Below, one piece after another: positions 35,200 to 46,025 of a stretch of 64,000 bases of DNA. Source of the DNA: Arthrobacter sp. SLBN-100 (GTDB lineage Bacteria; Actinomycetota; Actinomycetes; Actinomycetales; Micrococcaceae); contig NZ_VFMY01000001.1 of assembly GCF_006715305.1 (NCBI RefSeq), positions 2,108,001 to 2,172,000 of the forward strand, given 5' to 3'. The position numbers were made by a program, and so were the translations under genes. Positions within the stretch are counted from its first letter, which is position 1. Every line of letters starts with the position of its first letter. The notes beneath the pieces were generated by a model that was not told where the DNA came from, made no database searches, and saw nothing but the letters and a program-made list of their open reading frames with translations.

Positions 35200-36918
35200 A
35201 TGTACCTCCTGCTCGCAGCCCACCCCTCCGGTGCGGCCCTGCAGGAACTCACACAGGGAGGCCACCCCCACCCCGCCAATCCGGAACCCAGGCTGGTATC
35301 CGCAAGCGAGTTGGCCGACGTCGTCCTCGGACTGGAACGCAGGCCACGCGCCGGGCAACCTCCCCGCTGGATCTGGCACCGCACCCAGGACTGGTACCCC
35401 TCCCTGCTGGCACACGGAGTGGAACTCGAGCGGTGCTACGACCTCAGCCTCTGCGGGAACATCCTGGCCCTCTCCCAGTTCACCGCCCACACCGGCTACG
35501 CGCGCAACGCCGAGAAGATCACCCTTGATGACCCGCAGCAGCCGCCAAGGGCACTCCAGCCGCCACCGCCGCCACCGGAACAGGACGCCCTGTTCGATAA
35601 TCCCCGCCCGGGCTCCGAACCCCGCCTCACCCTTGAAGACCTCCGCGCGGAATACGCCGCCCAGCAGGAAGCCCTGGCCGCCGTCCGTCCGGAGGAGAAC
35701 CGCCGAAACCGGCTTCAGCTCCTGCTGGCCGCCGAATCCGCCGGCGCCATGATCGCGGCTGAAATGCAGCACGCCGGAGTTCCCTGGCGGGAGGACCTGC
35801 ATGAAGAAATCCTGGCCGGTTACCTGGGCCCGCGCCCGCCCGTGGGGCACCGCCCGGCAAAACTTGAGGCCCTGAACCTCGAACTGCGCGGGCTGCTGAA
35901 CGCGCCAACGCTCAACCCGGATTCCCCGCAGGAACTCATCCGTGCCCTGCACCGGAACGGCATCGAAGTGAAAAGCACCCGTCAGTGGGAGCTGAAGGAG
36001 TCAAACCACCCGGCCATCGGTCCGCTCCTGGCCTACAAAAAGCTTTCACGCCTCCACAGCGCGAACGGGTGGGCCTGGCTCGACGCGTGGGTTGCCGGCG
36101 GCAGGTTCCGGCCGGAATACGTGGTGGGCGGGGTGGTTTCGGGCCGCTGGGCATCGCGGGGCGGAGGCGCATTGCAGATTCCCCGCCAGATCCGCGGCGC
36201 CGTCCATGCCGATCCCGGACACAAGCTGATCGTGGCGGACGCTTCCCAGCTTGAACCGCGCGTCCTGGTGGCACTGGCCCAGGACTCGATCATGGCCGAG
36301 GCCGCCCGGGACCAGGACCTGTACGCGGGAATCGCCGCCAAGGGCTTCGGCGGCGACCGGGCGAAGGCGAAGGTGGCGCTGCTCGGTGCCATGTACGGCG
36401 CCACCTCGGGCGAGGCCGGGCGCCTCATGCCGCAGCTCGCCAGGACGTATCCGCGGGCAGTGGATTTTGTGGAGCAGGCCGCCCGCGCCGGCGAGTCCGG
36501 CGGGACCGTCACCACCCGGCTGGGCCGCAGCAGTCCTCCCCCATCGGAGCGGTGGTTCCAGAGCCAGCGCCCGGCGTCGGCCGAGGAACAGCGGCGCGCG
36601 GAATCGATAGCCCGTTCCAGGGGGCGTTTCACGCGCAACTTCGTGGTCCAGGGTTCCGCGGCGGACTGGGCGGCCTGCTGGCTGGCGGAATTACGACGGC
36701 GGCTGCGCACCCTGCGCACGGAAGGCCAAGCGGGGGCGGAGCTGGTTTTCTTCCTCCACGACGAGGTGATGGTCCACGCACCTGTACACCAGGTGGAGGC
36801 TTGCATCAAGGCGATCGAGGATGCCGCCAGCGCAGCAAAGGAACTGCTGTTCGGACGCATCCCCGTCGAGTTTCCGGTGAGCGTGGCGGTGGTGGATTCC
36901 TACAACCACGCCAAGTAG
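35200..36918 (+). CDS. Family A DNA polymerase-like protein (bifunctional 3'-5' exonuclease/DNA polymerase type)
   Basis: A 572-aa protein. The C-terminal half is a PolA fold: motif A with D347 in VADASQLEPR, motif B with R387/K391 and MYG (399-400), and motif C with FFLHDEVM (H520, D521, E522). No 5'-nuclease domain is present. The N-terminal 170 residues align in position with the 3'-5' exonuclease domain but lack its DxE carboxylates, so proofreading is doubtful. It is distinct from replicative PolI, and its physiological role is unknown. The ATG follows GGAG with only one base between, so the start is uncertain. It is divergent from the Tad operon. Confidence 0.8.
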   Translation: MYLLLAAHPSGAALQELTQGGHPHPANPEPRLVSASELADVVLGLERRPRAGQPPRWIWHRTQDWYPSLLAHGVELERCYDLSLCGNILALSQFTAHTGYARNAEKITLDDPQQPPRALQPPPPPPEQDALFDNPRPGSEPRLTLEDLRAEYAAQQEALAAVRPEENRRNRLQLLLAAESAGAMIAAEMQHAGVPWREDLHEEILAGYLGPRPPVGHRPAKLEALNLELRGLLNAPTLNPDSPQELIRALHRNGIEVKSTRQWELKESNHPAIGPLLAYKKLSRLHSANGWAWLDAWVAGGRFRPEYVVGGVVSGRWASRGGGALQIPRQIRGAVHADPGHKLIVADASQLEPRVLVALAQDSIMAEAARDQDLYAGIAAKGFGGDRAKAKVALLGAMYGATSGEAGRLMPQLARTYPRAVDFVEQAARAGESGGTVTTRLGRSSPPPSERWFQSQRPASAEEQRRAESIARSRGRFTRNFVVQGSAADWAACWLAELRRRLRTLRTEGQAGAELVFFLHDEVMVHAPVHQVEACIKAIEDAASAAKELLFGRIPVEFPVSVAVVDSYNHAK

Positions 36919-37092
36919 GAGCAGCCTTCTGCAAGGCGCGCGGGCCCTCCGGCGCGACGATTGTCGAGAGATGTAACCTACCCGGTAGTAGCTCGCTCGG
37001 GCCCCGTGAGGCGGGTTACAGTCTTGTGGTGACTGAAACAGATCGGTCCAGAGGTTGATGCAACGACGCAAACACCAGGGGAGGTCCGGCAC

Positions 37093-37284
37093 ATGGCGGG
37101 CAGGTTTGAAATACATCGGGTTGGGGACGAGTCGTACAGGCTTCGGCTTACGGACGGCGAAGGCAACATCGTTGCCGTTTCGCCAAACTTCAAGTCAGTA
37201 AACACACTTTTGGAAGGCATCAAGGCCATGCGTGAGAACGCGGCCACCGGGATAGTGGTGGATCTCCGCCAACAACAGGCCTAG
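37093..37284 (+). CDS. DUF1508 (YegP-type) small protein
   Basis: A 63-aa protein with a single DUF1508 unit (RFEIHRVGDESYRLRLTDGEGN ... SVNTLLEGIKAMRENA). The function of the family is not established. GGGGAGG lies eight bases before the ATG. It is monocistronic, with 174 bp upstream containing a promoter-like region. Confidence 0.85.
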   Translation: MAGRFEIHRVGDESYRLRLTDGEGNIVAVSPNFKSVNTLLEGIKAMRENAATGIVVDLRQQQA

Positions 37285-37328
37285 AAAAAACGCCTGGAAC
37301 ACCCGGCCCGGTGCAACCCGGGCAACAA

Positions 37329-38006
37329 CTAGACACCCATGGGGTGCACCCGGCTCCGATCCCACGGGACGGCCCAGCCGAGCTGTTCAAAGAGGCCGTT
37401 CAGGACGATTCCGGTAAAGCCCCAGACCACCACGCCGTTGACGGTGAAGGCCGGGCTGTCAAAGGTACGCCCGGCCCGGTGGACTGTGGCCATGACCCTG
37501 TTGTCCGGGTCGAGCAGGTCCCGGACGGGGACCCGGAACACCTGCGCAGACTCGGCATAATCCACCACCCCGACGGGCGACGGCGAGCGCCACCACCCCA
37601 GGACAGGGGTGACGAGGAAGTTGCTGTGGGCCAGGCCCAGCTCCTGCAGGGTGCCCAGGACTTCGACGCCGCCCGCCTCGACTCCCGTTTCCTCTGCGGC
37701 CTCGCGCAGTGCTGCCTGTACCGGCGTTTCCTGCGCGTCAATGCTGCCTCCTGGAAATGCCACCTGCCCGGGGTGGGAACCCAGCGTGTGGGCGCGCTCC
37801 AGGAGCAGGACGTCCAGGTCTGCCGGAGCCAGGGGTTTGTCCGAGGCAGCCGGAATGTCATCGAGCGCCCCGAACAGCATCAGGACGGCAGCCCTGCGGG
37901 CCGTTTGCGCATCAACGGTCAGGGCTGCCCAGAGGGGGTCGGGCGCCGACGCCGATCCGGACGCCGCCCGTTTCGCCAGGCGGATCAGGTCTTCGCGCGC
38001 GCTCAC
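37329..38006 (-). CDS. NUDIX hydrolase, CoA pyrophosphatase-like
   Basis: A 225-aa hydrolase. The NUDIX box, GX5EX7REUXEEXGU, is matched by the stretch from GGSIDAQET to [10 protein letters not shown]. The segment [20 protein letters not shown] upstream of the box is typical of CoA diphosphatases (NudL/CoAse). The GTG start overlaps the upstream nth stop (GTGA), with GAGG six bases before it, so the two genes are coupled. Confidence 0.88.
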   Translation of the reverse strand: MSAREDLIRLAKRAASGSASAPDPLWAALTVDAQTARRAAVLMLFGALDDIPAASDKPLAPADLDVLLLERAHTLGSHPGQVAFPGGSIDAQETPVQAALREAAEETGVEAGGVEVLGTLQELGLAHSNFLVTPVLGWWRSPSPVGVVDYAESAQVFRVPVRDLLDPDNRVMATVHRAGRTFDSPAFTVNGVVVWGFTGIVLNGLFEQLGWAVPWDRSRVHPMGV

Positions 38007-38896
38007 GGAGCCCTCTTTTGGGATTCCATCCTGATTTCAGCTGCTCTGTGGGTTTCGGCCAGCAGTTGGGCAAGGAGGGCTTCATTGCCGGGAGCGAGTT
38101 CGTACTTCAGCAGTTTGGCTGCCTTCGCCGGGTCTGTTTCGCCCATCCCATAGCTGGGGCACCAGTTAGCCACGGGGCACGCCCCGCACGCCGGCTTGCG
38201 GGAGTGGCACACCCGCCGCCCGTGGAACACCACCCGGTGGGACAGCATGGTCCAGTCCCTCTTCTCGAAAAGCTCGGCGACGTCGTGTTCGATCTGGACC
38301 GGGTCCTCGGACTGGGTCCAGCCGAACCGGCGGGACAGGCGGCCAAAGTGGGTGTCCACCGTGATGCCCGGGACGCCGAAGGCGTTGCCCAGCACCACGT
38401 TGGCGGTCTTCCGGCCAACCCCCGGCAGTGTGACCAGATCCTCCAGCCGGCCGGGAACCACGCCGTTGTACTCATCCACCAGCCGGGTGCACAACGCGAC
38501 AAGGCTGCGCGTCTTGGCCCGGAAGAAACCCGTGGGCTTGATGATTTCTTCGATCGCGGCCGGATCCGCTTCCGCCATGGACCTCGCGTCCGGATAGCGC
38601 GCGAACAGCAACGGGGTGACCTGGTTAACGGTGACGTCGGTGGTCTGGGCCGACAGGACCGTGGCCACCAGCAGTTCGAACGGATTGCGGAAATCAAGTT
38701 CCGCATGGGCGTAGGGATACTTCTCGGCCAGCGCCCTGTTGATCCGGCGCGCCCGCCTCTTCAGCCCGAGCGTGGACTCCGAGGAAATCACAGGCATGCC
38801 CGCGGACTGGCCATCAGATGCCGCCACAGCGCCGGACTTGGAGGCCTGGGAGGCAACGGCGGCCCGTGGGGCTCTGGCCGCCGGGGGCGGGGCCAT
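38003..38896 (-). CDS. nth: Endonuclease III
   Basis: A 297-aa bifunctional DNA glycosylase/AP lyase for oxidised pyrimidines. The helix-hairpin-helix carries the catalytic Lys in [13 protein letters not shown] and the catalytic Asp in [11 protein letters not shown] [4Fe-4S] cluster is supplied by Cys residues in [17 protein letters not shown]. An Ala/Pro-rich extension of about 45 residues precedes the enzyme core; an internal Met (MPVISSEST) is a possible true start. It begins three bases after the upstream gene's stop and overlaps the NUDIX gene. Confidence 0.93.
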   Translation of the reverse strand: MAPPPAARAPRAAVASQASKSGAVAASDGQSAGMPVISSESTLGLKRRARRINRALAEKYPYAHAELDFRNPFELLVATVLSAQTTDVTVNQVTPLLFARYPDARSMAEADPAAIEEIIKPTGFFRAKTRSLVALCTRLVDEYNGVVPGRLEDLVTLPGVGRKTANVVLGNAFGVPGITVDTHFGRLSRRFGWTQSEDPVQIEHDVAELFEKRDWTMLSHRVVFHGRRVCHSRKPACGACPVANWCPSYGMGETDPAKAAKLLKYELAPGNEALLAQLLAETHRAAEIRMESQKRAP

Positions 38897-38899
38897 GTG

Positions 38900-40249
38900 C
38901 TAGCCGCGCTCGATATTGCTGAGGTCGCGCAGCACGCCCAGCCGGCCGTCGGTGTGCTGGACGAGGAACTCGTGCCCGCGGTCCTCCAAAGCCAGCACCC
39001 AGCCGCCGGGCTCGATAACGAAGGCCGGGGCGCCGGTGCGGGGATCGAACGCGGTGCGGTGCTGTGCAACGGCGAACCAGAAGGCTTCATGGATGGGCTG
39101 ATCGTCCGACTCCTCGGGCCGGCTTGCCGGATCCACAGTTGCCCCGATCGGAACATCGGCGCGGACCTGCGGGTGGACGGCCGTAGCGGCGGGCGGCTCC
39201 CAGGAGCCCTGCGCATCCGAGGCAGCGGAAGGGGCCGTACCGCCGTCGTGATTGCCGGCCGCCCTCTGGCCCGCAGCCGACGCGGCACCGACAGCCGGTG
39301 AAGCACCGGCACCGGGAGCAGGACCGGTGGCAACGGCGCTGGCGGAAGGGACATCTCCCAGCTGCGTCTCCTCCGCGGCCGGCGCCGAAGCAGGCCGGAC
39401 GTCGTCGGACGCCTGGGTTGCGGGGCCAAGGTCACTGGCTGCACCGGAATCGGAGGCTTCGGGGGCGGTGGAAACAGGTGCGGGCCCGGCCGCCGGTGCC
39501 CCGGCAGCAGCAACACCGGTGGTGGGAACTGCTGCGGTGGCGGGCGTGTGGTGCGCAGCACTGGGCTGGACGGCGGAAGATCCGGCACCGGCGCCGCTGA
39601 ACAGGCCCCCGCTGGAGGCAGGCTTGGAAGCAGCGGACCCGGCCTTGGGCTTTTTGGGAGCGCGGGGCTTCTGTACAGGAACGGCGGCGTCCCGCGCCAC
39701 CACATGCGCTGGGGCTTCCGCGCGGCCCTGGAAGTCAGGTGAGACGTATGGAAGGAAGCGGCCCAGGACCGTCGCGGCGAACAGGACCAGGGCGCCGATC
39801 AGGCCCACCAGCAGGCTGGGAACATAGGCGCCCGCTACGGACAGGAAGAAGAAGGCGACGGCGAAGGACGCGACCACGGAGGCAAACTGGTCAATGGACA
39901 GCGATCCGATCCGGATTTGCGTGCCGGGGGACAGCCTGCGCGCGGCGAAGAGCGCGCTCACCACCAGGGGCAGGACAATTCCCAGGCCCAGGAAGAAGAG
40001 GTTGTTCAGGTTCCAGAGGTTGTACCTGCCACCGAATATGGGCAGCAGGGACGCGATGAACAAAATGAGGGTGGCGGCGAACACGGCCAGGTCCCGGATG
40101 GTGAACGGACCCAGCACTGCCTGGTGGGCGCTCGCGCCCTTGCCATCGGACGTAGCCGGCTTGCCTGCCCCGGCTGCCGGGGCGGTGGTGCTGCCGGAAC
40201 CCGCCACGGTGTCAGGGCCTGTCTTCTGGCCGACGATCTGCTGGTTCAT
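38900..40249 (-). CDS. Four-helix membrane protein with long Ala/Pro-rich cytoplasmic tail
   Basis: A 449-aa protein I do not recognise. After a 35-residue Gly/Ala leader come four hydrophobic segments (DLAVFAATLILFIASLLPIFG, LNNLFFLGLGIVLPLVVSAL, FASVVASFAVAFFFLSVAG, VPSLLVGLIGALVLFAATVL). About 190 residues of Ala/Pro/Gly/Ser low complexity follow, and then a compact C-terminal domain of about 75 residues (EAFWFAVAQHRTAFDPRTGAPAFVIEPG ... DLSNIERG). AGGAGAAC precedes the ATG. It is the first gene of an operon with nth and a NUDIX hydrolase. The C-terminal module may be a sensor, but nothing shows its ligand. Confidence 0.75.
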   Translation of the reverse strand: MNQQIVGQKTGPDTVAGSGSTTAPAAGAGKPATSDGKGASAHQAVLGPFTIRDLAVFAATLILFIASLLPIFGGRYNLWNLNNLFFLGLGIVLPLVVSALFAARRLSPGTQIRIGSLSIDQFASVVASFAVAFFFLSVAGAYVPSLLVGLIGALVLFAATVLGRFLPYVSPDFQGRAEAPAHVVARDAAVPVQKPRAPKKPKAGSAASKPASSGGLFSGAGAGSSAVQPSAAHHTPATAAVPTTGVAAAGAPAAGPAPVSTAPEASDSGAASDLGPATQASDDVRPASAPAAEETQLGDVPSASAVATGPAPGAGASPAVGAASAAGQRAAGNHDGGTAPSAASDAQGSWEPPAATAVHPQVRADVPIGATVDPASRPEESDDQPIHEAFWFAVAQHRTAFDPRTGAPAFVIEPGGWVLALEDRGHEFLVQHTDGRLGVLRDLSNIERG

Positions 40250-40647
40250 TCTGTTCTCCTTAGCGTGGCGGCACCGGGGCCACGGCGGCCCCGAAACCGT
40301 GCCGTCGTACAGCGGTTCCCTTCCGTCCCGGCCGCTGGGGGGCCCGGACGGGAGGGTCCGAAGTGAAGTCACAATTCCATCTCAGCCTAGTCAAGAGCCT
40401 GACCGATCACTAGCTGGGCGCGGACAGCTGCCTGTCGCAGCATGTCCATTCACCGCTTAATAAAGGCCGTTCGCGGGCCCGTCTGTGACAGCGCACACAC
40501 CTGCCGCCGGGCAAGCATTAGTCTTGATTCCGGAACAGCTCTTTGCGGAATATCCGTGACCAGCCGATGCCCGGTGCCGTGCAGGCGGCGGAGCCGGGCC
40601 GGCGGCGGATGTCCGCGCAGCAAAGATCGATGAATGATGAGGTTCAC
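40250..40647. other. Divergent intergenic region between the membrane-protein operon and acs
   Basis: This 398-bp region has no convincing gene. Near its left end is a GC-rich self-complementary stretch around 40265-40300. A Crp/GlxR-like site lies at 40484-40499, about 150 bp before the acs start. Confidence 0.6.
40484..40499. promoter_or_regulatory. Candidate GlxR (Crp-type) site TGTGA-N6-ACACA
   Basis: It matches nine of ten conserved positions of the Crp/GlxR palindrome TGTGA-N6-TCACA. Acetate metabolism genes are known GlxR targets in Corynebacterium, and a glxR-like gene is in this window. Confidence 0.4.
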
Positions 40648-42678
<2,031 letters not shown>

Positions 42679-42693
42679 CAGGGTTTCGGATTA

Positions 42694-42732
42694 CGACGGC
42701 GGCGCTGCCCACCTTGGGCAGCGCCGCCGTCG
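42694..42732. terminator. Strong hairpin after acs
   Basis: A perfect 17-bp stem (starting CGACGGCGGCGCTGCCC) with the 5-nt loop ACCTT. There is no T-run, so it may be an L-shaped or bidirectional hairpin terminator of the type common in actinobacteria. Confidence 0.75.
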
Positions 42733-42780
42733 CCGTATGCTGGGAGCAGCCCTAATCCCTGCCCCGAAGGAACCGCCCAG

Positions 42781-43569
42781 ATGCTCGCCGTCGCCCGCCA
42801 CCAGGCCATTTTGGACGCTCTCCAGCGCGAACGGGTTGTTCGGATCTCGGACCTGGCCCAGCAGCTGGGAGTGTCCCTGATGACGGTGCGGCGGGACATC
42901 GAGGTGCTGGAGGAAGGCGGGCGCCTCGAGCGTATCCACGGCGGCGCCAAGATCCCGGGCGACACCAGCACTCACGAGCCCGGATTCGACCTGAAGTCCA
43001 CACAGCTCACCGCCGAGAAGCGTGCCATAGCGGTCGAGGCGGCCGGCCTGGTGCAGGAGGGCATGGCTGTGGGGCTCAGCGCCGGAACCACCACGTGGGC
43101 TCTGGCGAAGGAACTCACCAACGGGCCCAGGATCACCGTGGTCACCAACTCGGTACGAATCGCTGACCTTTTCCACCATGGCGCCTCCGCCGGCACCGCC
43201 CGCTTCGCTTCCACTGTCATCCTGATCGGCGGCGAGCGCACGCCGTCGGACGCCCTGGTCGGTCCCATCGCCACAGGTGCGCTGAAACAGCTGCACCTCG
43301 ACGTGCTGTTTCTCGGCGTGCATGGAATGGACGCCGACGCGGGATTCACGACGCCCAACCTGCTGGAGGCGGAAACGGACCGGGCTTTCGTGGCGGCCGC
43401 GCGAAAAACCGTGGTCCTGGCAGATCACACCAAGTGGGGCGTGCTGGGCATCAGCTCCATCGCCTCGCTGGAGGAAGTGGACGAACTCATCAGCGATCCG
43501 GGCCTTGGCACCGAAGCGCAGCGCATCCTGCAGGAAAAGGTGGGCCGACTGAGGCTCGCCGCCCTCTAG
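42781..43569 (+). CDS. DeoR/GlpR-family transcriptional regulator
   Basis: A 262-aa regulator. The N-terminal winged helix (RHQAILDALQRERVVRISDLAQQLGVSLMTVRRDIEVLEEGG) and the family signature following it are clear, with the DeoR sensor domain (phosphosugar isomerase fold) after residue 75. DeoR proteins usually sense phosphorylated sugars. No carbohydrate operon is directly attached; the nearest is the galactoside locus on its right. AGGA precedes the ATG. Confidence 0.9.
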   Translation: MLAVARHQAILDALQRERVVRISDLAQQLGVSLMTVRRDIEVLEEGGRLERIHGGAKIPGDTSTHEPGFDLKSTQLTAEKRAIAVEAAGLVQEGMAVGLSAGTTTWALAKELTNGPRITVVTNSVRIADLFHHGASAGTARFASTVILIGGERTPSDALVGPIATGALKQLHLDVLFLGVHGMDADAGFTTPNLLEAETDRAFVAAARKTVVLADHTKWGVLGISSIASLEEVDELISDPGLGTEAQRILQEKVGRLRLAAL

Positions 43570-43579
43570 GCGACAAATC

Positions 43580-44608
43580 CTAGGGACAGCCGCAGGATTG
43601 CCGGACACGCAGCTTGGTGGGGAAGATCCGGTGACGGGGCTTCTCGCCGCGGCTGGCTCCCACCAGCGCTTCCACCGCAGCTTCCGCCATGGCGGCCACG
43701 GGCTGCTCCACCGTGGTCAGCGGGGGCCATGAGTACTCGGATTCAGCGGAACCGTCAAAGGAAGCCACGGCAATCCCGCCGGGGATGGAGAGTCCTGCTT
43801 CGTGCACCGCCCGCAACAGGCCGATCGCCTGCATGTCGGAGGTGGCAAAGATAGCTGTTGGCCGGTTGATCGACGCCAGCAGCCGCTGGCCGGCAAGGTA
43901 GCCGCCCGGCCGGGTAAAGGCATTGTAGACAATCGGCCCCTCCGGCAGGCCCGCCTCCTGCAAAGCCTCCCGCCAGCCCACTTCACGGCCGTCTGTAATG
44001 CCGGAAACGTTGGTTCCCATTGCCAGTCCGATGTTGGTGTGGCCATGGCCGATCAGGTGCTCCACCGCCATCCGGGCGCCGGCTGCAAGATCCACGCCGA
44101 TGCTGTTGAACCCGGGGGCATCCCGTTCCTGGTTCAGCAGGACCGAAGGGATGTCCGCCGTTTCCAGGACCTCCAGGTCGGGTTCGAAGAGGACGCTGGC
44201 CAGCAGGACGCCGTCCACCTGTCGGGCGGCGAGGTTGCGGATGTTACGCCGCTCCTTGGCGAGGTTTCCGTCCGAGTTGCTCAGCAGCAAGGCGTACCCC
44301 AACTCTGCCGCGGCATCCTCCACCGCGTGCGAAAAAAGGGAAAAGAAGGGGTTGGAGATATCCGGGACCACGAGCCCCAGCGTTTCGCTGGAGCCCAGCT
44401 TCAGCGCCCTTGCCGCAGCGTTGGGACGGTAGCCCAGGACGCGGATGGCGTCCTGGACCTTCGCCTCGGTGGCGGGCGCCACCTTTTTGGGCCCGCCGTT
44501 CACCACGTAACTTACGACGGCGGTGCTGACGCCGGCGTACCTGGCCACGTCCTTGCGGGTCACCGGGCCCCGTGTGGCTTGTGCTGCCGGAGAAGTCATG
44601 CTGTCCAT
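43580..44608 (-). CDS. LacI-family transcriptional regulator of the galactoside locus
   Basis: A 342-aa regulator with a LacI helix-turn-helix (TRKDVARYAGVSTAVVSYVV, with an unusual STAVVSYVVNGGPKKV hinge) and a sugar-binding domain (LGLVVPDISNPFF; AVASFDGSAESEY). It lies directly downstream of a Gfo/Idh gene on the same strand and probably controls both that gene and the divergent importer through the operators at 45887 and 45963. The start is uncertain: Met at 44608 or 44599, and neither has a clear ribosome-binding site. Confidence 0.88.
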   Translation of the reverse strand: MDSMTSPAAQATRGPVTRKDVARYAGVSTAVVSYVVNGGPKKVAPATEAKVQDAIRVLGYRPNAAARALKLGSSETLGLVVPDISNPFFSLFSHAVEDAAAELGYALLLSNSDGNLAKERRNIRNLAARQVDGVLLASVLFEPDLEVLETADIPSVLLNQERDAPGFNSIGVDLAAGARMAVEHLIGHGHTNIGLAMGTNVSGITDGREVGWREALQEAGLPEGPIVYNAFTRPGGYLAGQRLLASINRPTAIFATSDMQAIGLLRAVHEAGLSIPGGIAVASFDGSAESEYSWPPLTTVEQPVAAMAEAAVEALVGASRGEKPRHRIFPTKLRVRQSCGCP

Positions 44609-44609
44609 G

Positions 44610-45815
44610 TTAGGTAGAAGTACCCGCTGCATCGCCAAAGTCGCGGATGGGCAGGCGGGCGCCATTTTGCCGGGCCGACTGGTGGGCCACGATCCCGGGG
44701 AGGGTGAAGCGGGCCGCTACCCAGGCATTGACCGGCGGCTGCGTGCCTGCGTTGACGGAGGTAACGAAGTCATCCACCAGGAAGTGGTGGCTGCCTTCAT
44801 GGCCGTTGGGCGCGCCCCGGAACTCTTCCGGCAGCCGCTCCGCGTCATGGACGGGTGAGAGCCCGGAGACGAAGGCGTCCCGAAGCTCGGGGGCCACGTT
44901 GGCCAGCGACGGGTCATCCAGGGACATGCTGGGCCGGGTTTCCAGCCGCTCCGAAATGTCATGGACGTTCACCTTGTCCTGCCAGACGGTGACCTTGGCG
45001 AGTTGTTCGAAGCTTGCCTCAGTCCCGAAGAACCGGAATCGGGATTCGCGGATGTGGGACGGATAGCCTACGCGGCGCATCTCGTTGGTACGCATCACGC
45101 CGCCGTCGTTGAGTTCAAAGAGCGCGGTGGCGTTCGAAAAGTCGTTGCCAAACATGCTGACGTCCCGATCGAAAACACCGTCATTCCGGTCATCCCGGAC
45201 CCCCACGCAGCTGACGCTGACGGCGTGCGCAGGGACGGCACCGAGCACACCCCCGATGGCGTGGGTGGGGTAGAGCATCGGCGGATAACTGGCCGTCTCT
45301 TTCCAGCGGTCGCCACCGCTGTACTGGTACGCGTCGTAAAAGCCCAGGTCCATGTCGTGGACGTAATCGCCCTCAGAATAGAAGATTCGGCCAAACCGGC
45401 CGGCAGCGTGCTGCTCGCGGGCGTACACGGTGGCCGGGTTGTAGTAGCTGGTCTCCCCCATCATGTACACCAGGCCGGTGTCGCGGACGGCGTCGATGAT
45501 GCGCGCAATCTCTTCTTCGGAGATAGCCATCGGCACGGCCGAGTACACATGCTTGCCCGCGCGCAGCGCCTGCTCAACCAGCGGACCGTGGGTCCAGCGC
45601 TGCGTGAAGATCGCAACAGCGTCCACGTCCGAGGCGAGGAGGTCCTCGAAACTCGCCTTGGACCCGGCAAGGCGGTACCGCTCCACGGCCTCGGCCGCCC
45701 GCTCAGCACGCTCGTCCACCACGTAAACGTCACTGACGCCGGGGTGGAGGTTGAAAAGGTGTGCGAACTGCCCGCCGAACTGCCCTGCGCCGAGTACGCC
45801 GATCGAAAACGTCAT
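44610..45815 (-). CDS. Gfo/Idh/MocA family oxidoreductase of the galactoside locus
   Basis: A 401-aa protein. The Rossmann motif is GVLGAGQFGGQFAHL and the region around YSAVPMAISEEE replaces the usual EKP motif, so it is a diverged member. The C-terminal domain has YYNPATVYAREQH and a metal- or sugar-binding-like end. It may oxidise a released sugar, for example as part of glycoside cleavage through 3-keto intermediates; this is inference. The Met at 45815 was chosen, with GGAAAGG upstream. It is followed two bases later by the lacI gene. Confidence 0.83.
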   Translation of the reverse strand: MTFSIGVLGAGQFGGQFAHLFNLHPGVSDVYVVDERAERAAEAVERYRLAGSKASFEDLLASDVDAVAIFTQRWTHGPLVEQALRAGKHVYSAVPMAISEEEIARIIDAVRDTGLVYMMGETSYYNPATVYAREQHAAGRFGRIFYSEGDYVHDMDLGFYDAYQYSGGDRWKETASYPPMLYPTHAIGGVLGAVPAHAVSVSCVGVRDDRNDGVFDRDVSMFGNDFSNATALFELNDGGVMRTNEMRRVGYPSHIRESRFRFFGTEASFEQLAKVTVWQDKVNVHDISERLETRPSMSLDDPSLANVAPELRDAFVSGLSPVHDAERLPEEFRGAPNGHEGSHHFLVDDFVTSVNAGTQPPVNAWVAARFTLPGIVAHQSARQNGARLPIRDFGDAAGTST

Positions 45816-45886
45816 TGTCTGCCTTTCCCGCGTTGCGTGAGCACCGAGGTGGGCACTCTCCATCAGGAAGCCAGTGTTACACCTGC

Positions 45887-45901
45887 TTCTACTCGAGTCA
45901 A
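45887..45901. promoter_or_regulatory. Operator O2 overlapping the minus-strand -35
   Basis: TTCTACTCGAGTCAA has the core ACTCGAGT palindrome and shares TCTACTCG with operator O1. On the minus strand its end gives TTGACT, a good -35 for the Gfo/Idh-lacI operon. Confidence 0.5.
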
Positions 45902-45951
45902 TAAGCCAGTACCTAAACTAATTCGGCTCACCGCAGCCGAAAAACTAACTC

Positions 45952-45980
45952 TTGCAGCCGCGAATCTACTCGTGTAGATT
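45952..45980 (+). promoter_or_regulatory. Importer promoter with operator O1 over the -10
   Basis: A -35 TTGCAG (45952-45957), a 17-bp spacer and a -10 TAGATT (45975-45980). The near-palindrome AATCTACTCGTGTAGATT (45963-45980, 7-bp arms, central CG) covers the spacer and -10, as expected for repression by the LacI protein. Confidence 0.65.
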
Positions 45981-46025
45981 GCTTTCCTAGTTGTTACTCC
46001 CGTCACAGTCAGGAAAGGGTCGAAG

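Noticed and set aside
43580..45815. Frameshifted single gene for LacI and Gfo/Idh
   Set aside because: Both have complete family lengths, separate starts and stops, and a one-base gap; they are two genes.
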